From: Moraxellaceae bacterium
GTDB taxonomy: Bacteria; Pseudomonadota; Gammaproteobacteria; Pseudomonadales; Moraxellaceae
DNA length: 10,329 nt
Direction of reading: 5' to 3'
Assembly: GCA_030684415.1 (NCBI GenBank)
Contig: JAUXNL010000366.1
Location: 1 to 10,329 of the forward strand
Shown: positions 4,854 through 10,329 of the stretch, piece after piece
Position numbering within the stretch: position 1 is the first letter of the stretch
How the letters are laid out: each line of letters starts with the position of its first letter
Position numbers and translations under genes: made by a program
The notes under the pieces: generated by a model
What the model saw: the letters and a program-made list of their open reading frames with translations, nothing else
Database searches by the model: none
What the model was told of the DNA's origin: nothing

Positions 4854-5996
4854 ATGATCGAATCCCCCATCAAGCGTCGCCTGACCCGCAAGATTCGCGT
4901 CGGTCGTGTGTTTGTCGGTGGTGATGCGCCGATCACCGTGCAGACCATGACCAATACCGACACCTGCGATGTGGCGGCGACAGTGGCGCAGATCGAACGC
5001 TGCGTGAATGCCGGTGCCGATATCGTGCGCGTGTCGGTGCCCTCCATGGATGCAGCCGAGGCATTCGGAAAAATTCGCCTGCTGGTGCCTGAAGTCCCAT
5101 TGGTGGCCGACATCCATTTTGATCACCGCATTGCTCTGGCGGTGGCAGAAAATGGCGCGGATTGTCTGCGTATCAATCCCGGCAATATCGGCGCCGAGCA
5201 CAAGATTCGTGAAGTGGTGGATTGCGCCCGCGACAAGGGGCTGTCGATCCGCATCGGTGTCAATGCCGGCTCGCTGGAAAAAGACATTCAAACGAAATAT
5301 GGCGAGCCCACCGGTCAGGCCCTGCTGGAGTCGGCCATGCGCCATGTCGACATTCTGGATCGCCTCAACTTTCACGAATTCAAGGTCAGTGTGAAAGCGT
5401 CGAATGTGTTTCTGACGCTGGATGCTTACCGGCTGTTATCGGCGCAAATCGACAACCCCTTGCATCTGGGTGTGACCGAAGCAGGTGTATTCCGCTCCGG
5501 GACGGTGAAGTCGGCGATTGCTCTCGGTGGTTTGTTGCTTGATGGCATTGGCGACACGCTGCGTATTTCGCTGGCCGCCGAGCCGGAAGAAGAAGTGAAG
5601 GTCGGTTTCGATATCCTCAAGTCGCTGGGCATCCGCTCGAATGGCATCAACTTCATTGCCTGCCCGAGTTGCTCGCGCCAGGAATTTGATGTCATCCGTG
5701 TGATGAACGAGCTGGAGTCACGTCTTGAGGGCGTGCGCGTGCCCATGGATGTGTCCGTGATCGGCTGCAAAGTGAATGGTCCGGGCGAAGCCAAAGAGGC
5801 CGATATCGGGGTGGTGGGCGCCAGTCCGAACAGCCTGGTTTATCGCCATGGTGAAAAGAGTCACCTGATTCCCACGGCGTCGCTGGTGGATGAAGTCGAA
5901 AAAATGGTGCGTGAGCGCGTGCGGCAGCACGAGGCTGATGCGGCCGCCAAAAAAGCTGACGACGAGGCGCGCGGTGTGTTTGCGCGCGGCGAATGA
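4854..5996 (+). CDS. ispG: 4-hydroxy-3-methylbut-2-enyl-diphosphate synthase IspG
   Basis: IspG (GcpE) is the next-to-last enzyme of the MEP isoprenoid pathway. It reduces 2-C-methyl-D-erythritol 2,4-cyclodiphosphate to HMBPP using a [4Fe-4S] cluster and, in bacteria, usually flavodoxin as electron donor. The product is 380 residues, slightly longer than E. coli (372). The N-terminal TIM-barrel domain contains ADIHFDHRIAL, RINPGNIG and RIGVNAGSLEKD. The C-terminal domain holds the three cluster cysteines C270, C273 (CPSC) and C305 (IGCKVNGPGEA), with E312 as the fourth ligand; the numbering is the same as in E. coli. The last 25 residues or so form a charged Ala/Lys/Asp/Glu tail that is probably dispensable. 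AAGG at 4843-4846 overlaps the rodZ stop and lies 7 nt before the ATG, so ispG translation is likely linked to rodZ. Confidence 0.98.
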   Translation: MIESPIKRRLTRKIRVGRVFVGGDAPITVQTMTNTDTCDVAATVAQIERCVNAGADIVRVSVPSMDAAEAFGKIRLLVPEVPLVADIHFDHRIALAVAENGADCLRINPGNIGAEHKIREVVDCARDKGLSIRIGVNAGSLEKDIQTKYGEPTGQALLESAMRHVDILDRLNFHEFKVSVKASNVFLTLDAYRLLSAQIDNPLHLGVTEAGVFRSGTVKSAIALGGLLLDGIGDTLRISLAAEPEEEVKVGFDILKSLGIRSNGINFIACPSCSRQEFDVIRVMNELESRLEGVRVPMDVSVIGCKVNGPGEAKEADIGVVGASPNSLVYRHGEKSHLIPTASLVDEVEKMVRERVRQHEADAAAKKADDEARGVFARGE

Positions 5997-6017
5997 ATCC
6001 CGGCGAGTGAACAGAGA

Positions 6018-7295
6018 ATGAGCCAGAAAATCACCGCCATCCGCGGCTTTAACGACATCCTGCCTGCCGAAACCGGGCGCTGGGCCGAGGTCGAGGCGGT
6101 ACTGCGCGATCTGATGCGTGCCTATGGTTATCACGAGATCCGCTTGCCGATTGTCGAAAGTACGCCGCTGTTTGCGCGTGCGATTGGCGAGGTGACCGAT
6201 ATCGTCGAAAAGGAAATGTACTCGTTCAATGACCGCGGTGGTGAGTCCCTGACGCTGCGTCCGGAAGGCACGGCCTGCTGTGTGCGCGCCTGTCTTGAGC
6301 ATGGTCTGACCTACAACCAGACGCAGCGGCTCTGGTATACCGGCCCGATGTTCCGCTACGAGCGGCCGCAAAAAGGCCGCTATCGTCAGTTCCACCAGTT
6401 TGGTGTGGAAACCTTCGGCATGACCGGCCCCGATATCGATGCCGAGCTGATCCTGATGACGGCGCGCCTCTGGCGTGTGCTGGGATTGAGTGAGGCGGTG
6501 ACGCTGGAGCTGAACACGCTAGGTGAGGCACATGAGCGTGCGGCTTTCCGTGCGGCGCTAGTGGCGTATCTCGAAGGACATCGCACCCAGCTCGACGACG
6601 ATTCCCAGCGCCGCCTCACCACTAATCCGCTACGCATCCTCGACAGCAAGGACGCGGGCACGCGCGCCATACTCGCGGACGCTCCGCGTTTGCCGGACTT
6701 TCTGGAGGCCGACTCGCGCGCGCACTTTGACGCCCTTTGTGCGGTGCTGGATGGCGCTGGCATTGCCTACCGGCTCAATCCTGATCTGGTGCGGGGTCTC
6801 GATTACTACAACAAGACCGTGTTTGAGTGGGTGACCACTGCACTGGGCGCCCAAGGCACGGTGTGTGCCGGTGGTCGTTACGACGGTCTGGTGGAGCAGC
6901 TCGGGGGTCAGGCCACCCCTGCGGTTGGTTTTGCTATCGGCCTTGAGCGTCTTCTGTTGTTGCAGGCGGCGGTCCAGGGCGAGCAGACAGACAGCGAAGC
7001 CGATGTGTTTGTCGCGGCCGTTGGTGAGGGAACGGCGGGCCCGGCCTTGTTGCTGGCCGAGCAGTTGCGTGATGCCTTGCCGGACCTGCGTGTGCTGGTG
7101 AATTGCGGTGGCGGCAGCTTCAAGTCGCAGTTCAAAAAAGCTGACAAATCCGGTGCTCACTTCGCGTTGGTGCTGGGTGAGGATGAAGTGAAAAACGGCA
7201 CGGTGAGTGTGAAGTGGCTGCGCGAGCCGCGTGAGCAACAGGTGCTGGCGCAAACGGCAATGGCTGAGTTTCTCAAAACGCAGCATGCGCTGTAA
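6018..7295 (+). CDS. hisS: Histidyl-tRNA synthetase
   Basis: HisRS is a class II aminoacyl-tRNA synthetase that charges tRNA-His in the cytoplasm. The product is 425 residues, about the same as E. coli (424). It starts with the typical MSQKITAIRGFNDILP. Class II motif 2 is at about 112-131 (FRYERPQKGRYRQFHQFGVE), and motif 3 is at 303-311 (VGFAIGLER). The histidine-specific motifs are LVRGLDYYNKTVFEW at 257-271, with the catalytic arginine at R259, and AGGRYDGL at 284-291. The C-terminal anticodon-binding domain runs from about 328 to the end and contains GGGSFKSQFKKADKSGA. The gene is 21 nt after ispG with only a weak GAGA-type ribosome-binding site. It ends with TAA, followed by a 101-nt spacer before yfgM. 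Confidence 0.98.
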   Translation: MSQKITAIRGFNDILPAETGRWAEVEAVLRDLMRAYGYHEIRLPIVESTPLFARAIGEVTDIVEKEMYSFNDRGGESLTLRPEGTACCVRACLEHGLTYNQTQRLWYTGPMFRYERPQKGRYRQFHQFGVETFGMTGPDIDAELILMTARLWRVLGLSEAVTLELNTLGEAHERAAFRAALVAYLEGHRTQLDDDSQRRLTTNPLRILDSKDAGTRAILADAPRLPDFLEADSRAHFDALCAVLDGAGIAYRLNPDLVRGLDYYNKTVFEWVTTALGAQGTVCAGGRYDGLVEQLGGQATPAVGFAIGLERLLLLQAAVQGEQTDSEADVFVAAVGEGTAGPALLLAEQLRDALPDLRVLVNCGGGSFKSQFKKADKSGAHFALVLGEDEVKNGTVSVKWLREPREQQVLAQTAMAEFLKTQHAL

Positions 7296-7301
7296 CAAGC
7301 G

Positions 7302-7323
7302 GCTGGGAAGGATTTTTTCCAGC
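7302..7323 (+). other. Hairpin after hisS, with an adjacent direct repeat
   Basis: GCTGGGAAG at 7302-7310 can pair with TTTTCCAGC at 7315-7323, including two G-U pairs, around the loop GATT. The T run lies inside the right arm and A's follow it, so this is not a normal terminator. AGGATTTTTTC at 7309-7319 recurs as AGGATTTTTC at 7329-7338. The rest of the spacer holds a small GCCGG/CCGGC stem at 7368-7382 just before the yfgM ribosome-binding site. No gene or clear promoter is visible. Confidence 0.35.
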
Positions 7324-7396
7324 AAAACAGGATTTTTCGGGGCAGCCGTTGGTTGCTGGTTGATGTGGCCGGTCCTGCCGGCGTGAGGAGAGGCAA

Positions 7397-8092
7397 GTGA
7401 GTCAGCACGACGAAGAACAAATCGAGAATATCAAGCGCTTCTGGCAAGACTACGGCACGCCGATTCTGGTGGGCCTCACCCTCGCCGCGTCGACATTTGG
7501 CGGTTGGAATTACTGGCAGGCAAAGAAGGCCGATGACGCCAGTAAAGCCGCTGTCGTGTTCCAGGAAATGCTTTCCGCAGCGCAGCGTTCCCAGCTCAAT
7601 CCTCAGGACACGGCAGCCAACACGGATTTGCACCGCCATGGCCGCACCTTGAAAGAAGATTTTTCGGGCACACCATTTGCGCGTAATGCCGCCTTGTTGC
7701 TGGCCCGGCAAGCGGTCGACCGGGATGACCTGCCGGAAGCCGAAAAGCAACTGCGCTGGGTGATCGAGAGCAAGCCGGATGAAGCGTTGCGTGTGGTGGC
7801 AACGACGCGCTTGGCGCGTGTGTTGGCGGCGCAGAAAAAGCCGGACGAGGCGCTGGCGCTTCTGGCAAAGGAAAAGCAGCCGGGTTTCGAGCCGACCGTG
7901 GATGAAGTGCGCGGCGACATCCTGCAGTCCCAAGGCAAGATTGAAGACGCCCGCAAGGCCTATCAGTCTGCCTGGGACGCGTTGAATGCGCGTGATGAGA
8001 AGCATCCGCTGCTGGAAATGAAAATGTCGGATGTCGGTCTTGCCGTGCCGGCAGTGAAGAAGCCGTTGACTGATGGAGCGGATGCTTCGTGA
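7397..8092 (+). CDS. yfgM: Ancillary SecYEG translocon subunit YfgM
   Basis: YfgM (UPF0070 family) is an inner-membrane protein with a periplasmic TPR-like domain. In E. coli it associates with the SecYEG translocon and PpiD and helps pass secreted proteins to periplasmic chaperones. The product is 231 residues, somewhat longer than E. coli (206). A short charged cytoplasmic N-terminus (SQHDEEQIENIKRFWQDYG) is typical. One membrane segment follows at about residues 21-40 (TPILVGLTLAASTFGGWNYW). The remainder is a helical TPR-like domain with repeats such as DLPEAEKQLRWVIESKPDEA and GKIEDARKAYQSAWDAL. The start is GTG with a strong GAGGAG at 7385-7390, 6 nt upstream. The stop overlaps the bamB ATG by one base. 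The yfgM-bamB-der order is conserved and links the gene to envelope assembly. The Pro/Lys/Asp-rich C-terminal tail is longer than usual. Confidence 0.92.
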   Translation: MSQHDEEQIENIKRFWQDYGTPILVGLTLAASTFGGWNYWQAKKADDASKAAVVFQEMLSAAQRSQLNPQDTAANTDLHRHGRTLKEDFSGTPFARNAALLLARQAVDRDDLPEAEKQLRWVIESKPDEALRVVATTRLARVLAAQKKPDEALALLAKEKQPGFEPTVDEVRGDILQSQGKIEDARKAYQSAWDALNARDEKHPLLEMKMSDVGLAVPAVKKPLTDGADAS

Positions 8093-9246
8093 TGAATTCC
8101 CGGACCTGTCTGCGTGCGCTGGCCGTGCCGGCGTTGCTGGTGCTGGCAGCGTGCAGCAGCGCGCCAGCGGATCCTGATCCGTCGCCGCTACCGGACCTGC
8201 CTTCTCCGGCGCTGGTGCTGGAGCGGGTCTGGCGGACAGATGTGGGCAAGGGGCCGGGTGTTGAAAACGGTTTGCGGCCGGCGCCGGGCGCACAACAGGT
8301 AGTGGCCGCCAGCCATGATGGCGTGCTGATGGCGGTAGCCACTGATACCGGCAAGGTGTTGTGGCGGCAAAAAACCGGTCTGGGTTTTTCTGGCGGTGTG
8401 GCACAGGGCTATGGTCAGGTCTTGGCGGGCACGAGCAAGGGCGAGTTGCATGCATTTGATGCCGCCGACGGCAAGGCTCGCTGGAAAGTGGCATTGGGCG
8501 CCGCCGTGCTGGCGGCGCCGGCATTGTCGGCTGAGCGGGTGGTGGTGGTCGCCGCAGATGGGGTAGTGCATGCGCTTGATCGCGAAAGCGGCCAGTCGCA
8601 ATGGACCTACCGGACACCGGTTCCGCCCTTGAGCCTGCGCGGGAACCCGTCGCCACTGATTGTCGATAACGAACTCGTGTTAGTGCCGACTGCTAGCGGC
8701 AAGATTGTCAGCCTTGATCTGGCGAACGGAATTGTGGCGTGGGAGGTGCGTGTGGCCTCCAATACCGGGCGCTCGGAGCTTGAGCGCATGGTGGATTTGC
8801 AGGCTGGCCTGTTGATGGCAGGTAATGGCGACTTGTTCAGTGTCGGCTTCCAGTCGCAGTTGACGGCGCTGGATGTGCAAGCAGGCCGCCGGCGCTGGCA
8901 GTACGAGATATCCAGTGTGAAGGACATGGCAGAAGGACTCGGCAGTGTCTACGCCGTGGATACCGGCAGTACCTTGCATGCACTGGATCAGAAGGCCGGC
9001 AAGCCAGTATGGAAGCAGCCGGCATTGGCTTGGCGGCAACTGACCGCCCCGGTGGTGTTGGGTGATGTCGTGGTGGTGGGTGACGGTAAGGGTTACTTGC
9101 ACTTGCTGGCGCAGAGCGATGGCCGGGTGCTGGGCCGTGCCCGTTCCGGCAGTGAGCCGCTTGATTTTCTGACGGTGCAGGATGAGCGCTTGTATGTGTG
9201 GGCGCGCGATGGACAACTGTCGGCCTGGCGTTTGCGCGGCGACTGA
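8092..9246 (+). CDS. bamB: Outer membrane protein assembly factor BamB
   Basis: BamB is an outer-membrane lipoprotein of the BAM complex that assists BamA in folding beta-barrel proteins. The product is 384 residues (E. coli 392). The signal sequence ends in the lipobox L18-A19-A20-C21, so C21 should be lipidated. The rest is a beta-propeller with repeated PQQ-like strands ending in D-x-x-x-G-x-x-x-W. Examples are AVATDTGKVLW (82-92), AFDAADGKARW (121-131), ALDRESGQSQW (161-171), SLDLANGIVAW (207-217), ALDVQAGRRRW (259-269) and ALDQKAGKPVW (297-307). The LSLRG loop at 180-184, which in E. coli contacts BamA, is conserved. The start could be GTG 8089 (4-bp overlap with yfgM) or ATG 8092 (1-bp overlap, TGATG). 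ATG is preferred as the stronger start codon, and the choice changes only one residue. No ideal Shine-Dalgarno is present (GGAG at 8075-8078 is 13 nt away), so translational coupling to yfgM is likely. Confidence 0.95.
   Translation: MNSRTCLRALAVPALLVLAACSSAPADPDPSPLPDLPSPALVLERVWRTDVGKGPGVENGLRPAPGAQQVVAASHDGVLMAVATDTGKVLWRQKTGLGFSGGVAQGYGQVLAGTSKGELHAFDAADGKARWKVALGAAVLAAPALSAERVVVVAADGVVHALDRESGQSQWTYRTPVPPLSLRGNPSPLIVDNELVLVPTASGKIVSLDLANGIVAWEVRVASNTGRSELERMVDLQAGLLMAGNGDLFSVGFQSQLTALDVQAGRRRWQYEISSVKDMAEGLGSVYAVDTGSTLHALDQKAGKPVWKQPALAWRQLTAPVVLGDVVVVGDGKGYLHLLAQSDGRVLGRARSGSEPLDFLTVQDERLYVWARDGQLSAWRLRGD
8497..8519. repeat. Inverted repeat inside bamB
   Basis: GGCGCCGCC at 8497-8505 and GGCGGCGCC at 8511-8519 are perfect 9-bp complements around the 5-nt loop GTGCT. 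The DNA encodes GAAVLAAP in the second to third propeller blade. A stable mRNA hairpin is expected. Ala- and Gly-rich coding in GC-rich DNA can produce this by chance. Confidence 0.5.
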
Positions 9247-9301
9247 CTTTTTTGGTGGTACCCGTCTGGTCTGAGGGTCATCAGCTGAAGTGGTGGTAAA
9301 C

Positions 9302-9342
9302 AACCGGTGGCAGGTATTCCTGTCACCGGTTCCTGTTTTTTT
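9302..9342 (+). terminator. Intrinsic terminator after bamB
   Basis: AACCGGTGGCAGG at 9302-9314 pairs with CCTGTCACCGGTT at 9319-9331 over 13 bp with a single G-U pair, around a TATT loop. After CCTG comes a run of seven T's at 9336-9342. This is the strongest terminator in the window. It sits 55 nt past the bamB stop and 39 nt before der. The minus strand has only a weak GTTTA after the stem, so it acts mainly on rightward transcription. A T run at 9248-9253 next to the bamB stop has no stem and is not a terminator. Confidence 0.85.
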
Positions 9343-9346
9343 ATTT

Positions 9347-9365
9347 GCCGGTGTTTGTGTCCGGC
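9347..9365 (+). other. Small hairpin in the der leader
   Basis: GCCGG at 9347-9351 and CCGGC at 9361-9365 form a 5-bp stem around a 9-nt loop, between the bamB terminator and the der ribosome-binding region. It could help protect a der mRNA 5' end. No convincing -10/-35 pair for der was found between 9247 and 9380. Confidence 0.25.
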
Positions 9366-9380
9366 CTGCAAGAGACAAGC

Positions 9381-10329
9381 ATGAAACCTGTGATCGCGCT
9401 GGTGGGGCGCCCGAACGTCGGCAAATCCACCCTGTTCAACCAGTTGACCCGCTCGCGCGATGCCCTCGTCGCCGATTTGCCCGGGCTGACGCGCGATCGC
9501 AAATACGGCGATGCCCGTATTGATGAGAAGTCGTTCATTGTTGTCGATACCGGCGGCATCGGCGAGGGTGAAAAAGGGATTGATGCGCCTATGGCGGATC
9601 AGTCGCGGCTGGCCATTCACGAGGCCGACATCGTGCTGTTTCTGGTCGATGCGCGCGTCGGGCTGACGGCGGCAGATGAGGAGATTGCGGCCGAGCTGCG
9701 GACGCAAGGCAAGCAGGCTCATCTGGTGGTCAACAAGATTGATGGTGTGCACGAAGAAGCCGCCATGGCGGAATTCCACCGTTTGGGTATGGGCGATATT
9801 TTCGGTATTGCCGCCAGCCATGGCCGCGGTATCAGCCAGATGATGGCCGCCGTGCTGGTGGATGTTCCGCTCGACAGCGAGCTGGAAGCCTCCGAACTGG
9901 ACAGTGTCAGTGGCATCAAGATTGCGATTGTCGGCCGGCCCAATGTCGGCAAGTCCACGCTGGTCAACCGCTTGCTGGGCGAAGAGCGCGTGGTGGTGTA
10001 TGACATGCCGGGCACGACCCGCGACTCCATCTACATTCCCTATGAACGCCGTGGTAAACCGTACACGCTGATTGATACGGCTGGTGTGCGTCGTCGCGGC
10101 CGCATTGGCGAAACCGTAGAAAAGTTTTCCGTCATCAAGACACTGCAGGCGATCAAGGACGCGCATGTGGTCGTGGTGGTGCTGGATGCTCGCGAAGGTA
10201 TTGTCGATCAGGATTTGCACCTGCTGGGTTTTGTCTTGCAGAGCGGCCGCGCATTGGTGATTGCCATCAACAAATGGGATGGCATGGACGAGTACGACCG
10301 TAACCAGGTCAAAATGTCGATCGAGCGTC
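9381..10329 (+). CDS. der: Ribosome biogenesis GTPase Der (EngA), 5' part
   Basis: Der is an essential GTPase with two G domains in tandem that assists maturation of the 50S ribosomal subunit. The visible part is 316 codons of a protein normally of about 440-490 residues, and the frame is open to the window edge. In the first G domain, G1 is GRPNVGKS at 9-16, G3 is DTGG at 56-59 and G4 is NKID at 118-121. In the second, G1 is GRPNVGKS at 185-192, G3 is DTAG at 232-235 and G4 is NKWD at 297-300. The linker between them (about 160-178) is short and mildly acidic, unlike the long acidic linker of E. coli. The C-terminal KH-like domain lies beyond the window. AAGAG before ATG 9381 is a moderate ribosome-binding site. 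A strong terminator separates the gene from bamB, so der may have its own promoter or rely on read-through. Confidence 0.97.
   Translation, partial: MKPVIALVGRPNVGKSTLFNQLTRSRDALVADLPGLTRDRKYGDARIDEKSFIVVDTGGIGEGEKGIDAPMADQSRLAIHEADIVLFLVDARVGLTAADEEIAAELRTQGKQAHLVVNKIDGVHEEAAMAEFHRLGMGDIFGIAASHGRGISQMMAAVLVDVPLDSELEASELDSVSGIKIAIVGRPNVGKSTLVNRLLGEERVVVYDMPGTTRDSIYIPYERRGKPYTLIDTAGVRRRGRIGETVEKFSVIKTLQAIKDAHVVVVVLDAREGIVDQDLHLLGFVLQSGRALVIAINKWDGMDEYDRNQVKMSIER

Noticed and set aside
7363..7386. Seven-codon frame (MWPVLPA) ending just before the yfgM ribosome-binding site
   Set aside because: It has no ribosome-binding site of its own and is too short to tell from chance.
7157..8656. 499-residue open frame on the minus strand across hisS, yfgM and bamB
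   Set aside because: It crosses three well-supported + strand genes and the spacers between them, and its Pro/Arg/His-rich composition is that of antisense reading of GC-rich genes.
9093..10220. 375-residue open frame on the minus strand opposite der
   Set aside because: It covers the end of bamB, its terminator and der, and its His/Gln/Arg-rich composition indicates an antisense shadow.

Overview
The window is a GC-rich stretch of a gammaproteobacterial chromosome. Every recognisable gene is on the + strand. The order is hscA(3' end)-fdx-iscX-ndk-rlmN-pilF/pilW-rodZ-ispG-hisS-yfgM-bamB-der(5' part). From memory this matches the order in Pseudomonas aeruginosa and related groups (Pseudomonadales and the former Oceanospirillales, such as Alcanivorax-like bacteria). 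A type IV pilus pilotin gene between rlmN and rodZ is typical of that clade, whereas Escherichia coli and relatives lack this pilus pilotin there. I cannot name the genus from sequence alone. No mobile element, CRISPR array, rRNA or tRNA gene was found.

Positions 1-1084 hold the end of the isc operon: the HscA chaperone, the Isc [2Fe-2S] ferredoxin and IscX. An intergenic hairpin separates fdx from iscX. Positions 1085-1269 are the most structured non-coding DNA in the window. They hold a perfect 18-bp inverted repeat, a good sigma-70 promoter whose -35 box lies in the repeat's right arm, a short terminator-like hairpin just downstream of the likely transcription start, and a 14-bp palindrome, all ahead of ndk.

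Positions 1270-1701 are ndk. They are followed by a 184-nt spacer with hairpins but no clear promoter. Positions 1886-7295 form a tightly packed run of rlmN, pilF, rodZ, ispG and hisS. Two of these, RlmN and IspG, are [4Fe-4S] enzymes, so users of iron-sulfur clusters lie just downstream of the genes that make them. PilF supports secretin assembly and RodZ supports the cell-shape machinery.

After a 101-nt spacer come yfgM and bamB, which overlap by one base and both serve the envelope: YfgM as a helper of Sec translocation and BamB in outer-membrane protein assembly. The window's best intrinsic terminator follows bamB. The two-domain ribosome-assembly GTPase gene der then begins and runs off the window end.

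The region is conserved housekeeping DNA, and I see no new multi-gene system. The observations most worth a second look are regulatory, chiefly the iscX-ndk interval.
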